Part shown: piece by piece, positions 1-10,904 of the stretch | How positions within the stretch are numbered: the first letter of the stretch is position 1 | How the letters are laid out: each line of letters starts with the position of its first letter | Assembly (NCBI GenBank): GCA_963556255.1 | Contig: OY744607.1 | Location: forward strand, 45,450,737 to 45,514,736 | DNA: 64,000 bases | Direction of reading: 5' to 3' | DNA from: Allolobophora icterica | Lineage: Eukaryota; Annelida; Clitellata; Crassiclitellata; Lumbricidae | Notes under the pieces: generated by a model | Database searches by the model: none | Told to the model about the DNA's origin: nothing | Seen by the model: only the letters and a program-made list of their open reading frames with translations | Program-made: the position numbers and the translations under genes

Positions 1-333
1 GCCCTGTTGTTATATTACTGTGGTTGTGTTTGCATGTCAGCCAACAGACATTTGACCTGACGACCACATTTCTCAGAACTTTTGACAGAGGTGCATAAAC
101 AAGTACATTACGTTTAAGTAAAGTACGTAATTGTCTTGGCACAAGACACACACAATGGGGCTTAACAAAGAACAACGCACAGAAAACAATCTATGAAGAA
201 TCAAATGACGCCATACAGTGTAACCATTTGGCTCTACATGTCCGTGTAGGTCCACTATTGATGACTCTTCTAGCTAACTTGTTTTGCTAACTGATGTACG
301 TAAAAGTCTAGTTCTTAATGACATCTAACATCA

Positions 334-856
334 TACAAACATCCATGAGCATGCCTTTAATTGGCCCTTAGTGGGGCGTGGTGGCTCAGTGGTAAGTTCG
401 GCGCCTTGTGACCGGAGGGTTGCAGGTTCGAATCCCACTCTAGCCGCTGCGTACGGACCTTGGGCAAGTCCTTCACTCGCAATTGCTTGTGGCGCTTCGG
501 CGTGAAAATTCCGGCACAGTTTCAAATGCTGTAGTCGGGAGCGCCTCTGAGTAGTAGTTAACTTCGAGAGGCGCTATAGAAATATCCGGAATAAATAAAT
601 AAATAAATATAGGTTAGCACAGAGACCGTCTCAGATTTGCTTCTGCTCTTTGTGCAGCACCATATAAAAGTCTGAGTACAATTACGTTTAAAATCAAATG
701 TATTTATCTTTCTAAACAGGCATTACTTTACACTACATATGTCACAATACATTACAATCAATAGCCTATTACAGTCTGCTAGAAGTGGGCCTATCATAAA
801 CAAATAGCCATTGCTTACAAACATCCATGAGCATGCCTTTAATTGGCCCTCAGTGG
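334..856. repeat. Segment flanked by 41-bp direct repeats
   Basis: Positions 334-374 and 816-856 are the same 41 bp apart from one base near the right side (T at 369, C at 851). The segment between them holds a SINE at its left end and about 200 bp of unrelated sequence. This is either an unusually long target duplication of a composite insertion (SINE plus transduced 3' flank) or a local duplication. Confidence 0.75.
372..608 (+). mobile_element. tRNA-derived SINE, family S1, copy 1
   Basis: A polymerase III A-box-like stretch (TGGCTCAGTGG, about 379) is followed by a B box (GGTTCGAATCC, 425-435). The body contains the CTTGGGCAAGTCCTTCACTC block common in tRNA-derived SINEs. It ends in an (AAAT)n-type tail at about 590-608. 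A second, highly similar copy is at 34147-34360. It lies in the presumed first intron of the PBX-like gene. Confidence 0.85.
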
Positions 857-1244
857 TACTCGAGTTGCCCCTTGGTCTTCAGTACCTTCTCGGAACATCT
901 TTTCAGATGATCCATTAGACAGTGGCCCTGTACTTACCCCAAGGCTACAGCTGGTAGCTGTGTTTGTAATTTTCGACAGCTATATTGCACCCTCTCAGAA
1001 CCTCAGACAAGCACTGAGAGGCTCTTGAAGGCCTCTTATTTCCGCAATCTCAAAGCATGACACACAGATGACCTTTGCGTCCTTTCTCTGCATCTACTTC
1101 ACCAGCACCAGATGACCAATCTGTTCGATCCAGCTTCTGTGTTGGTAATGTTAATGGTACTTTGCAAATTTGTACTCCCGACCTAACACACTGTTACAAA
1201 GTGCGCACTGTATAATATATACATGCACAAAGGACAAAGGTCAT

Positions 1245-1560
1245 GTTGTCATAGCAGGAGCACCTCTTACGAGTTTACTAAAAGAGGCACTATATAAGTT
1301 TGGCGACACACTTATATAGACGTATGCTATATAAATGTGTGCTTACGATAACGACATGTGCACAGTAGAGGCACCGCTGATGAATTTCTTTTGAAGTGGC
1401 GCTATATAAATTAGATCAGCACCGCTGAACAGTTTACTTCAAGAGGCACTATATAAATTTGCACTTACTGCTACAATATGTGCACAGCAACAATGTCCTG
1501 AAGAGTTTCTCTTGAAGTGGTACTATATAAATTTGCAGTTACAATTACAACCAAAATCAG
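1245..1560. repeat. Tandem array of a SINE-tail-like unit
   Basis: Four degenerate units of roughly 65-90 bp share the phrase 'gaagAGGCACTATATAAATTTGC' in variants (near 1275, 1395, 1440 and 1510). The same phrase occurs singly at about 29865-29885 and 35800, so the unit is probably the 3' end of a dispersed SINE that became tandemly repeated. Confidence 0.5.
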
Positions 1561-1632
1561 TCAAGGCCATCATCATCAGTTCCTGACGCCAGCTATATAG
1601 TGGTGATGTGTAGCATTAAATGAGGGCCAATC

Positions 1633-1945
1633 CAGGCCCTTAGCCAGCCACCCGTTCACCCATCCTTTGGAAAGGTGAAATTTTTTTGAACGGGCATATA
1701 TTGTGCATGATTCTCCTCCAGCACCATCCAGGTTTTTCTCTAAAGCCACTGCGAGCATTTACATGACAGTTCTGTACGGAGCAGAGGTTGATATTAGGCT
1801 CTGTAAACAGCATAGGGGCACTGCAGTCAGACTTGTACGGCGGTGGGACTTCGAGCGGCCGCGACTTCGTACGCTCATAGCGTCGGGCGGTGACGACTTC
1901 AAATTCTTTTGGACGGGCAACTCTGTATTTCTGGCTAAGGGCCTG
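1633..1945. mobile_element. hAT-like MITE (CAGGCCCTTAGCCAG termini)
   Basis: Perfect 15-bp terminal inverted repeats CAGGCCCTTAGCCAG / CTGGCTAAGGGCCTG are flanked by an exact 8-bp TSD, GGCCAATC, at 1625-1632 and 1946-1953. An 8-bp TSD with CA..TG ends is the hAT signature. The 313-bp element holds short open frames only and looks non-autonomous. Confidence 0.85.
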
Positions 1946-1984
1946 GGCCAATCAGGGCCATAAAATCATAAAATTCTCATCTAA

Positions 1985-2310
1985 GTAAGGAATTAGCAGC
2001 TTCATTTTCTTAGCTTTCACATACGAGAGAGCTGATGGCCAGTCCTCTCCCTTACCTCTGATCTTCTCATCATCAGTCAGTGCATGTATTCACCTTATTG
2101 CCATGTTCTTCAGGAGATGATAACACAACAGAAGTCTAGGAGTATCCTTATGATCCTTTACAACCTGACCTATGTGTTGACAGTCCAGCATGCTAAGCAA
2201 AATGGAGCTCCCATATAGTGGAGCTTAGGGGTCGTGCTCATTTCCTGTTCTCTGGCCCTTTACTCATCAATACTTAAAATCCTGGACACAGCACATCGCT
2301 AACCACTAGA
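1985..2310 (-). mobile_element. Degenerate SINE, family S2
   Basis: In reverse orientation it shares the blocks 'cttcattttcttagc', 'ggccagtcctctccct' and 'cagtgtac'-like sequence with the better copies at 24545-24800, 42360-42600 and 46365-46637. The tRNA-like head at the right end is eroded (near 2290-2310). Confidence 0.5.
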
Positions 2311-3029
2311 CAAACAAACTCTTGTTCTATAATTTGATTTTAACTCGTGTATCAGCCACTGGTTAAATTGCTCACCTGCAGGTGGTCGATTTCTAAATTT
2401 TGCAAAACTAAAACCTAAGTCTTTCTGACTAATCTGTAGCGGATACTCGCTACTGGCTAATAGGATAAAACAAAACATGCATGAAAAATGATGCATATCA
2501 TCGATTATTGTGATCAAAGATAGAATAAGGTAAAGGGGTGTCCACTTTTAGTGACAGATCATAGTTAAGGTGGTGGATCTCGAATCAGAGGTGCCAGATC
2601 TGAGGTCCGGCGGGATCTGGCTGAATCCAATCACTGGTATAAGCACAGTCCTTTTCTTCATCCTCAAATTACAAAGGCTTTTGTAATTTAATGTAATCCA
2701 ATGTTATGTAATGTAACAGATTTTAGTATACAAATAGCTTTGCAGTTTCAATCGCAGGAAATAACTGCCACACACAGTTCATTTAATTTTTAACTCATTC
2801 ATTTAATATAATTATTAACACTCACAAATATGGCTAATTCAGTACAACGCTGTTTAAGTTAATGAGATTTTTACACATACAGTTAAAACTCGATCACACA
2901 TATTAATGATTAACTTCCATAATTGCTAAAACCTTGACTCATGAGTCAATTCTAGTTAACACCACAAATTAACACAAGTGGTTGACTTAGTGTCATTATA
3001 AATATTATTAAATTCGGTATTGACCCTAC

Positions 3030-3253
3030 CTGGCTTGAGCTTCATCAAGACTTTGGTCTGTTATGGTCATGATCTGTTGCAGTAAATCACTAATATCCTT
3101 TCTCGAGTCTACGCCATCCAATGTATTTCTTTCGTGCACCATTGCTGAAGTCTGCATAGCGTAGGGTACGTGGGCTAAACCATGGCCCATCATACCAATC
3201 GTCTGCTGCTGCCCTGGACCATTCTGGTCGTATCCAACCCTCGGATTATCCAT
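3030..3253 (-). CDS. PBX: PBX/extradenticle-type homeobox protein, first coding exon (partial gene)
   Basis: This exon encodes 74 residues plus two bases of codon 75. The last 27 residues (roughly 49-75) match the start of the PBC-A domain of PBX/Exd proteins: a charged RKDI/SDLL lead-in followed by the near-invariant QQIMTITDQSLDEAQAR block. PBX proteins are TALE homeodomain transcription factors that bind DNA with Hox and Meis partners in the nucleus. The preceding residues are glycine/glutamine-rich and poorly conserved, as is usual for PBX N-termini. The start codon at 3253 is the first in frame after the 5' region. The exon ends CCAG followed by the donor GTAGGG at 3029-3024, phase 2. 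The remaining exons, including the homeodomain, must lie left of this window; I found none in 1-3029, so that stretch reads as intron. Confidence 0.9.
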
Positions 3254-3680
3254 TTTGTTGTGCTATAATTTACGACGAAACAACTCGACGAACTATGTGC
3301 GTGTGAGCAGACACTCCCGCTACCATATATCCTAGCCCGGCGAGTCTTTGTATTATTATGTGTTATATGCCGTTCAGCTGCGAGCAGGTCGGATTAGGAG
3401 TTTCCAAATTCCGTTTGCACTTCGCTAATAAAATGCGCGATTTCTCTCAATTAAATATTAAGGGCCGGCCGTAAAGCAAGGCCCGCGGGTGACTAGCGAA
3501 GCAGGCGAAATAAATCACCCTAAAGCCATAAAACTGTTATCGTCCTCATAATCATCTGTCACTCAGCCATTAGACAAGATGGCGGACATGTTCGTGACGT
3601 CACGTACTTGACCTGGTTTCGGCCAATCGCGTTTTGGCATTTAACCCACCGCCCAATCGGTTCATCAAGCTGCAGCGGAG
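3254..3680 (-). promoter_or_regulatory. Putative promoter and 5'UTR region of the PBX-like gene
   Basis: This stretch is visibly richer in CpG than its surroundings. It contains a YY1-type AAGATGGCGGAC element (3578-3589) and a palindromic CRE core, TGACGTCA, about 10 bp further on. Such motifs are typical of TATA-less CpG promoters. No TATA box is obvious next to the start codon. The transcription start cannot be fixed from sequence alone. Confidence 0.5.
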
Positions 3681-3914
3681 TATGTCGTATACATTAGTTT
3701 TTTACATGCGTAAAAAATGATGAATTTTGTAGCGCTTTCATTAGAGAGTTGCTAACATCTCGCCAATACAAAAATGTCTTTTTACGTTAGGTGCAGTTCA
3801 TTATCCAGAGACCGGAATATTTATAGCCAACCGCTTACAATCTCAATATGCGCATATATCTTCAAGGATCTCAATATGCGCATATATATATTTAAGGATC
3901 TCTGAAAAACGCAT

Positions 3915-4200
3915 TAGTTTCAAGTCGCCTAGATTACTGTAACTCGCTTCCTACTGGTATCAATAAGTCAAACATGCTGAAGCTGCAGTGTTCAGAGCTA
4001 TTTGGCCGCTAGAGCAATACCTGATACATCAAAATATGAACTTATAACCACTGTGCTTAAAGCAATTGCATTGGCTTCCTAGCTGTTCATCATTGGATTG
4101 GTTTCAAATCGGGGTTCGCTCATAGTTTATAAAACTCCGAACTCTGGCCAACCACAATATTTAAGATCCGTCCCCATCCCCCAGACTTAGGCTATCATTA
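3915..4200 (+). mobile_element. LINE reverse transcriptase remnant (CR1/Jockey/L2-like 3' end)
   Basis: Translation from about 3921 gives S-R-L-D-Y-C-N-S-L followed by a degenerate lysine-rich stretch and a stop. Downstream pieces resemble the 'ITPVLKSLHWLP... LLTYKALN' region in a broken frame. SRLDYCNSLL is a hallmark of the C-terminal part of reverse transcriptase in CR1/Jockey/L2-type LINEs. Stops and frame changes mark it as a dead fragment. Confidence 0.7.
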
Positions 4201-4753
4201 TTCAACAAGGTAGCGCATTGGAAAACATCTGGCGTAGAGTGCGAGAGGTACAGAGATCGAGTCCCATAGGCGGACATGCTTTGTAGGCTGCAATTTGCGC
4301 CGTGTATTGCAGGCTGTCTGTTCTGTTAGTAGTTAAGATTTATTGCATAACATGTACTGATTTGTAATCATACTGCGTTGTTGTCAGTTTGAAGATATTA
4401 AACGAAGATTATTATTATTATCTTTCTCTAATGTCGTAGGCGTAGGCCTATACCTAAAACACGAGAACTGTTCTTGGTGAATGAGCTTTTCGATTGCTGG
4501 ACCTAGTTTTTGAAACTCTTTCCATGTGTCTATACGTTCTGCTCAGTCATTTGTGTAATTTTGTTCTCAACTTAGTAGGGCCTATACTTATCTCTTTCAA
4601 ATTGTTTATCCACCATTATAGCTGCCTCGAGATCTGTCTAACGGACTGATCTTCTGGATATTGACCTGATTATGACTTGGTTTTGATAATTAGGCCTATG
4701 CCATCGGTTGACACTTTGTGCATTAGATACCAGCGCGATAAAAGTTACTAATT

Positions 4754-4837
4754 AATAATAACAACGACAACAACGACAACAACAACAACAACAACGACGA
4801 CGACGACAACAGCAACAACAACAACAACAACAACAAC

Positions 4838-4927
<90 letters not shown>
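4754..4927. repeat. Compound trinucleotide microsatellite (AAC)n(AAT)n
   Basis: Interrupted (AAC/GAC)n changes to a nearly pure (AAT)n run of about 90 bp. It produces long low-complexity open frames on the minus strand that are not genes. Confidence 0.95.
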
Positions 4928-5181
4928 TAAAAAACATTCCACTTCGGATAAATTCTATCTTATATTCCCCTTAGGCCTACTTCTCTCGCCACAATAATAA
5001 TAATAATATTAGGGGTATTGCAAACATCAACCACCGTAGCCTATAGACCTAGCCGTCTGACTGTCTACCTGGCACCTGCCTGGCTCTTGGATCGTGACCT
5101 ATAAACGAATTTGACCTTGTGCCTGCCCATAGATTTTATTTTGACTTAGTGACTTAGTGACGTATGTGAAAACCTGATTCC

Positions 5182-5361
5182 CATGGGCGGCGATCATGGG
5201 TGGGGGGGGCTCGAGGGGGACAAGTCACCCCCACCTTCAAGAGTGGGGGGGGGGACACACCATACAATTTTTGACCTTTTTTGAGCAGATCAGTTCAAAA
5301 CTCTTTTCACCAGATCAGTTCAACAGTGCCCCCCACCTGTGAAACAAGATCGCCGCCAATG
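5182..5361. mobile_element. MITE family with CATGGGCGGCGATC ends, copy 1
   Basis: Ends CATGGGCGGCGATC and GATCGCCGCCAATG are inverted repeats. The flanks CTGATTCC (5174-5181) and CTGATTTC (5362-5369) form an 8-bp TSD with one mismatch. Related copies are at 11383-11621 and 55630-55852. The interior holds G-runs and two 'CAGATCAGTTCAA' repeats. Non-coding. Confidence 0.75.
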
Positions 5362-5542
5362 CTGATTTCCTCCGTTTATATTCTTAGGCGCTCTAGAAAT
5401 CTAGAGATTACGATTATAAAACGATTACACGTTAGGCCCCCTATAGGTAAACGATTAGGCTACATCCTGACTCTCAACTCTATGCGGCCTACAAAGCCAA
5501 TTATTATTCTTTTTCCAGTTTTAACATTATCTTCGTTGTCAA

Positions 5543-5833
5543 CAGAGGCGTAGCGACCGCCCTCCGTACCCTCCGACCGGAGGGGGCCCCGCAAGGAAGG
5601 GGGCCCCTAAAAGTGAAAAAAACCGTGAACGGCGTGAAGTTATTATGATACTGTTTTGATACATCACATAATATGAACACTGTATATTGTATGTTACCGC
5701 ATTCCAGTTTCCGCATTATAAGGGGCCCCGGACGCATGTTCGGAGGGGACGCACGTGCTATCCAGTTTCCGGATTGTAAGGGGCCCCGGACATATGTTCG
5801 GAGGGGGCCACGTTCTTTGTTGCTACGGCTCTG
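5543..5833. mobile_element. hAT-like MITE (CAGAGGCGTAGC ends)
   Basis: Ends CAGAGGCGTAGC and GCTACGGCTCTG pair with one mismatch and are flanked by an exact 8-bp TSD, GTTGTCAA (5535-5542 and 5834-5841). The interior contains repeated GGGGCCCC/'ggaggggGCC' blocks. No coding capacity. Confidence 0.85.
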
Positions 5834-6190
5834 GTTGTCAACATAGGCGTAGCCACCATGAGGCAAGAGCTAGGAGGCATGCATGATGCAGTTGCCTCCT
5901 CTTGCTTTTTGGATTTCAAAAATTTTCCGTGGGCTATACCCCTGCACTCCCAAGTAGCCTACCCCTTCCCAAACCCCAGTTGCCTCCCCTTGAATTTAAG
6001 TCTGGCTACGTTCCTGGCTGCATGTGAAGACTTTCTTTTTCAACTTTAAATTGAGGCATTTTCCGTGTTATAAACAGTAGGCCTATAATATCTTTGCCAA
6101 ACATTTAGATGGATATCATATGGGACACACATGGGCTCTATACAGGACCCATGCAGCCATGCTGGACTATGGGTTTTATGTGGGCATGCT

Positions 6191-6556
6191 CAGGGCTGTA
6201 GTGGTAAAATTTGAGGTGAGTATACGGTATACCGGTGACCAGCGGCGTAAAAAAATTTGAAGACCTATTTTTAGGAATTCGTCTGAGAAAAATTTCAGAA
6301 TTTCACAAATTCCCTTCAAATTTTCTGACTTTTTACGATTTCGTCTCTGAAAAAGTTGATGACTTTTTTTTTTTTTAGTCATTCGCCCTAAAAACCTTTA
6401 AAAACCTCTCTTTTTTGAAAAATTTTCGTTCCCAGAGGTAAGTATACGCTGTATACCCGCGTATACCCTCCTCTACAGCCCTGAGTATACGCTCTCAAAT
6501 TTCTCTAGAGGTAAGTATACGCTGTATACCCGCGTATACGCTCGACTACAGCCCTG
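6191..6556. mobile_element. hAT-like MITE (CAGGGCTGTAG ends), copy 1
   Basis: Ends CAGGGCTGTAGTGG and CTACAGCCCTG lie between exact 8-bp TSDs, GGCATGCT (6183-6190 and 6557-6564). The right end is internally duplicated: 'gtatacgctgtatacccgcg' occurs twice. A second copy is at 8780-9026. Confidence 0.85.
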
Positions 6557-6566
6557 GGCATGCTGG

Positions 6567-7820
6567 CAGTGGCGTCACTAGGGAGGTGCGGGGGTGTGGG
6601 CCGCATCGGGTGACACCTTTAAACACCCAAATAACAAAATGACTGTCTAAAAAATTTGTGTGCAGAGTTTCAGAAGAAATGTATTAACTTAAAATTAACA
6701 ATAACAGATAACAACAAAACATTTTTCGTAAGCCCGTGTAGGCTACATGTAGGCAGTCTTGTTGTCAAGACCTTAAACCTCAAGACCACCTTGAACCTCA
6801 AGACCAAGACCAAGACCTTGAACCTCAAGACCAAGACCAAGACCAAGACCTTGAACCTCAAGACCAAGACCAAGACCAAGACCTTGAACCTCAAGACCAA
6901 GACCGAGACCAAGACCAAAAAAAATCACAATCGTATCCAGACTTATATTCCTTACTAAAAATTGTTCAGTCGGACTACTCGTTATTTTAATGAAAACATG
7001 AGTTTTTTCTTTTCTTCAAGCAAAACAACTCTAAATGGAGACTGCAGAAAATTCCGAATTCGTATTTACAAAAGTCCTTCATGCGAAATGTTATTCGAAA
7101 TGCCTGTCGAATTTTATAAAACCAATTTACTCAGAATTTTCTGACCAAGACGTGACCTGTGGGGCCTCATAAAAATTCTGCCATGTGAAAAAACACGGTC
7201 TACAAGTGCTGAAATCGCTAGCACACAAAGCAGCTTTTCAAGAACCGGATGTAAATGTACAAATTAATCATGAGTCTGTTTTGAAATCATTGCATGGTAA
7301 ATAACCGGGAGTCAAAATAATTGTAAAAAACAACAGTGAAGCCTCATTCACACCGTGTAAATACTAAAGCAATAACAGTTACTGTATGAATAATTATTGT
7401 TGGATAAATTTTAAAAATTCTTGCCGTTTGTTAAAATTAATGACTGTTCAAATTGACAAAAGTCTTGGTCTTGGTCTTGCAAAACCAAGACCAAGACTTT
7501 GAACCTCAAGACCAAGACCAAGACCAAGACCTCGAACCTCACGACCAAGACTAAGACCAAGACCTTAAACCTCAAGACCATGACCAAGACCAAAACTTTT
7601 AAAAACGAACTCGAGTGCACTCGAGACCAAGACCTTGGTCTCGAGGATAACAAGACTGCATGTAGGCCTACTATAAGTATCAATTTACCTAAAGCTGAAA
7701 CCTGGGACTAATATTGCAATGTTAGTCCCAGCTGAAACTTTATGCTAATTTACATTATTGAACCTTCTAATGGGGGTGATACCATGATTTACCGCACTGG
7801 GTGACAGCGTGACGCCACTG
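6567..7820. mobile_element. hAT-like MITE (CAGTGGCGTCAC ends), copy 1, split by another transposon
   Basis: Ends CAGTGGCGTCACTAGGG and GTGACGCCACTG are flanked by an exact 8-bp TSD, CATGCTGG (6559-6566 and 7821-7828). A complete 905-bp element (6754-7658) is inserted inside. Without it the host is about 340 bp, matching the uninterrupted copy at 59503-59822, which lies in the opposite orientation. Confidence 0.85.
6754..7658 (+). mobile_element. hAT-like non-autonomous element 'K', copy 1
   Basis: TIRs CAGTCTTGTTGTC / GATAACAAGACTG are flanked by an exact 8-bp TSD, CATGTAGG (6746-6753 and 7659-7666). Both arms are built of CAAGAC/TTGAACCT microsatellite, and the right arm adds a XhoI-like palindrome (ACTCGAGTGCACTCGAG). 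The middle is about 500 bp of unique sequence with no transposase frame. Other copies are at 19373-20221, 27895-28769 (inverted) and 37438-38285. Confidence 0.9.
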
Positions 7821-7954
7821 CATGCTGGTAGGAATAACATCCACAATATTGCTGCAGGAATTAGACTATTAGGCCTTTTTTCCTATTAACGTGGGCCTAA
7901 TGATAAACACAATTAACAAAGCATCAATCTGAAAAATTTAAACTAGAGTGCAAA

Positions 7955-8065
<111 letters not shown>

Positions 8066-8348
8066 ATAGATTGATAGATCGATTGATTGATTGTGATTGA
8101 TTGACTGATTGATTGATCGATAAAAGCCTAAAAAGTCTTCCAAAACAGGAAGTCCGCAGAAATGACTTACTGTGGGCCTCTCCCTCCCCTTGTCCCATTT
8201 GTCCGGGGGTATTGCCTTCCCCATCCACATTTACGGATTAGCCTACCGCACTTTAGGCCTACGACAACCAAACTCAAACACTGTTTCTCTGGCTAACAGT
8301 GCTAAGGGGTGGGGTTAATTTGATTGCTGCATATCAGAGGGACTCCAA

Positions 8349-8672
8349 CAGAGGCGTAACTTTAGTCTAAAAAGTGGGGGGTACCAATACTTTGGTCTAA
8401 AAAGTGGGGGTTCCAATTTCTTCTCCACTTTCGCTTTTCGCATGGTGGCCATTTCTGAACATATTCCCTGTCAGTATTCTCATTAATTTTGGCTCTCAAT
8501 TTACCTGTGTACCTAAGAACTTTCGCACTTTGGCGGAGACTACATTCTGTGGGAAGGTACAATAACAAAAATATTGATTGACATTGTTTAAAAAGTGGGG
8601 GGTACAGTACCCCCCAGTCCAAAAAGTGGGGGGTACGGGTACCCCTCGTACCCCCCACAAATTACGCCTATG
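8349..8672. mobile_element. hAT-like MITE (CAGAGGCGTAACTTT ends), copy 1
   Basis: Ends CAGAGGCGTAA / TTACGCCTATG are flanked by an exact 8-bp TSD, GACTCCAA (8341-8348 and 8673-8680). The interior repeats 'aaaaagtggggg' and 'gggtac' blocks. Related copies are at 39777-39988, 42086-42287 and 42672-42835. Confidence 0.85.
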
Positions 8673-8779
8673 GACTCCAATATCCAACGCAGTACAGATT
8701 GCCTATTGTCTGACTGAATTTGGAGTTAATTATGACACAGGCATAGGCGTCACTTTGTATTGTGATGGTGGGGTCCGGT

Positions 8780-9026
8780 CAGGGCTGTAGTGGTAAAATT
8801 AGAGGTGAGTATACAGGCTACCGGTTAGTTTACCGAAACAAATTAGAGGTGAGCATATACGCTACGGTATTTTGTGAGTATATGATACAGTATTTCAATA
8901 TAAAATAAATAAATATAAATATTTTGTGTGGTGAGTAGGGGCCTATAGGCCTACGCGGTGTCTAAAGACTAAAGGTGAGTAGGCCTACACGCTGTATACC
9001 CGCATATACCCTCGACTACAGCCCTG
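8780..9026. mobile_element. hAT-like MITE (CAGGGCTGTAG ends), copy 2
   Basis: Ends CAGGGCTGTAGTGG and CTACAGCCCTG are flanked by an exact 8-bp TSD, GGTCCGGT (8772-8779 and 9027-9034). It is shorter than copy 1 and shares the 'gaggtgagtatac' blocks. Confidence 0.85.
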
Positions 9027-9327
9027 GGTCCGGTCACCACCGCTTTAAAAATTGGTGGTGACAGTCACCATGTAGCCTATACCACTTTATGGCCATGTGC
9101 TGAAATATTTTTTTTGCGACAGCGTTATTTTTGGGTTGAAGCAAGTTCAGGCAACGACAATGAACGGAGGAGAGGATTGATCACCACCCCTTAATTTGCG
9201 GGCAACGCTAGGCCTACGCCCTTGAGCATAGGCTGTACGGAAAAGTGTAGGCTAGCCTATCAAATTTAGATGTGGACGTCTGCATTGGGTATAAATCCCG
9301 CCCTTAATATGCTTTTGGGTGAAAGGA

Positions 9328-9535
9328 TCCTGAGTGGCCGAGTGGGTTTGTAGCCCGCTAGCCACGCCGGCGGCCCGGGTTCGATTCCCGGTCGGTCGGT
9401 TTCTCAGAGATTAATTTCTCGGATCTTTACTGCGGGTGGCTCGGTCGCAATATGAACGTGGAGTACGAGGTTGTACTCTGCCTCCGACACTGATCATCTT
9501 CGATATGAAAAAGTGTCGTTAAGCCGATATACAAC
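9328..9535 (+). mobile_element. tRNA-derived SINE, third family (Ser/Leu-tRNA-like head)
   Basis: An A-box-like TGGCCGAGTGGG and a B box GGTTCGATTCC, 40-50 bp apart, are followed by a non-tRNA body ending near 'ttaagccgatatac'. The acceptor-stem ends do not pair as in a functional tRNA, so I call a SINE and not a tRNA gene. Confidence 0.6.
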
Positions 9536-9653
9536 AGCTTTTGGGTGATCCCTCTCTAACCCTCTTTGCAGAGGCTTTGGACGGAGAGCTAGTAGATCTG
9601 TATAGAGATCTATCTGACTTTGCGCGCGTTAAAGATGTTCGTAAGAATAGGCA

Positions 9654-9776
9654 TAACACTAACACTAACACTAACACTAACACTAACAACAACAACAACA
9701 CTAACAACAACACGAACAACAACACTAACAACAACACTAACAACAACAACAACAACAACAACAGCAACAACAACAA
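9654..9776. repeat. (AACACT)n/(AAC)n microsatellite
   Basis: Low-complexity repeat of AACACT grading to AAC. A 128-residue open frame across it has a short non-repetitive N-terminal part (from 9541) that I could not identify. Confidence 0.9.
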
Positions 9777-10065
9777 TCGGTGGCTTAATTTGTCAATTAT
9801 CAAAACGGTGATTTTAAAAATAGAACAAATAAAAGTAAATCGATCTGACTTGTTGATTTCTGGTAATTGCTATTCAAGGGATAAATCGATACGAACGGCT
9901 AATTGGTTCCTGCTATTTCCCCGGTAAAGATCTAAGACCGATCGTAATCGTAATCTCCAAACTTCTAAAGCGCCACTTGAAGGCCAAGCGCAGGACACCA
10001 GCCTATTCAATCAATCAATCAATCAATATCTTTTATTGGCACGAGCGCTACGTCAGATCAGAGGG

Positions 10066-10245
10066 GGTTTCCAGACAGTAGTCCAAAAGAGGTCCAAGTC
10101 AGATTTCCAGAAGGCTGAGAAGGCCAAACCAAGTCAGGGGGGTTCCAGAGAGTAGTCCAAAAGAGGTCCAAGTCCGATTTCCAGAAGGCCAAACCAAATC
10201 AGGGGGGTTTCCAGAGAGTAGTCCAAAAGAGGTCCAAGTCCGAAT
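10066..10245. repeat. Minisatellite, about 65-bp unit, three copies
   Basis: Units contain 'ccagagagtagtccaaaaga' followed by 'ggtccaagtccgatttcc'. Three imperfect tandem copies. Confidence 0.8.
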
Positions 10246-10351
10246 TCCATGGTACCCGATCAGGAGAGGCAGAGCAGCTGTCAAGGCGGATGTCGTTTAC
10301 GGCGAGAATTGGAAGGCGGAGGATCAGATGAGTCAGGGTAGGAGTAGGCTA

Positions 10352-10561
10352 CTTGAAAAGGTGAAACTTCAGTTTTGAGTGGAAAGCCAGAGGGGTGATA
10401 GATAGAGGAAAATGAGGATGAGGATGAAGGACGGGTTGCAATGATGATGGAGGCACTGAGAAACTGCGGAATTCAGAGGGGACTCGGAGATCATTCCAGA
10501 GGCGTGGTGCTGTGTTGGATATGGCTCGACGAAATTCAACGTGTTCGCTAGCTGGCGCCAC
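10352..10561 (-). mobile_element. LINE C-terminal fragment
   Basis: The minus-strand frame reads RRAISNTAPRLWNDL, then a variable stretch, then FHSKLKFHLFK. Many CR1/Jockey/L2-type LINE ORF2 proteins end with an 'F..AAPRLWN.LP ... FK..LK..LF' tail. Only the end of the ORF is present, consistent with 5' truncation. Confidence 0.7.
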
Positions 10562-10622
10562 TAGGCTATTCGCTGCCGAGAATCTATATAATAGGCTTAA
10601 AAGGCAGACCTTGCTCCAAAGG

Positions 10623-10904
10623 CAGTGTTTAATCTAGTCTAGTCCCCTCATCTGGGAGGGAAAACAAGGTTTCTGGGGGACCAACCATACTTGAAAGAGT
10701 TTCAGAATTTTTCAACTTTCATCCAAACTTTTTTAAACTTTCATCTTCAAAAAAAGTTGATCACCTTTTTATTAGACATCCGTCCAACTTTTCCTATAGG
10801 AATTACTCTTTCAAAAAGGCTGATGACCCTTTTTAGGATTTCGTCTCTCGGAGGGGAAAACCATGAAATCCCCCCCCCCCAAAAGACGTCTAGATTACAC
10901 ACTG
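10623..10904. mobile_element. MITE family with 9-bp TSD (CAGTGTTTAATCTAG ends), copy 4
   Basis: Ends CAGTGTTTAATCTAG and CTAGATTACACACTG are near inverted repeats. Flanks CTCCAAAGG (10614-10622) and CTCCATAGG (10905-10913) form a 9-bp TSD with one mismatch. The 282-bp element shares the C-tract and 'agacgtctagatt' sequence with the copies at 45408, 50339 and 51900. Confidence 0.75.

Noticed and set aside
6656..7711. Frames with repeated Lys-Thr or Leu-Val-Leu units, also at 19310-19624, 27861-28799 and 37478-38356
   Set aside because: They are translations of the CAAGAC microsatellite in the arms of element K.
9328..9400. Possible functional tRNA gene (A and B boxes)
   Set aside because: Acceptor stem does not close and the sequence continues as a SINE body.
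9541..9927. 128-residue frame starting MGDPSLTLFAEALDGEL
   Set aside because: Mostly (AAC)n repeat; the non-repeat part is short and has no partner exon that I could find. A CTTTGCAG acceptor-like site at 9564-9571 kept it under consideration.
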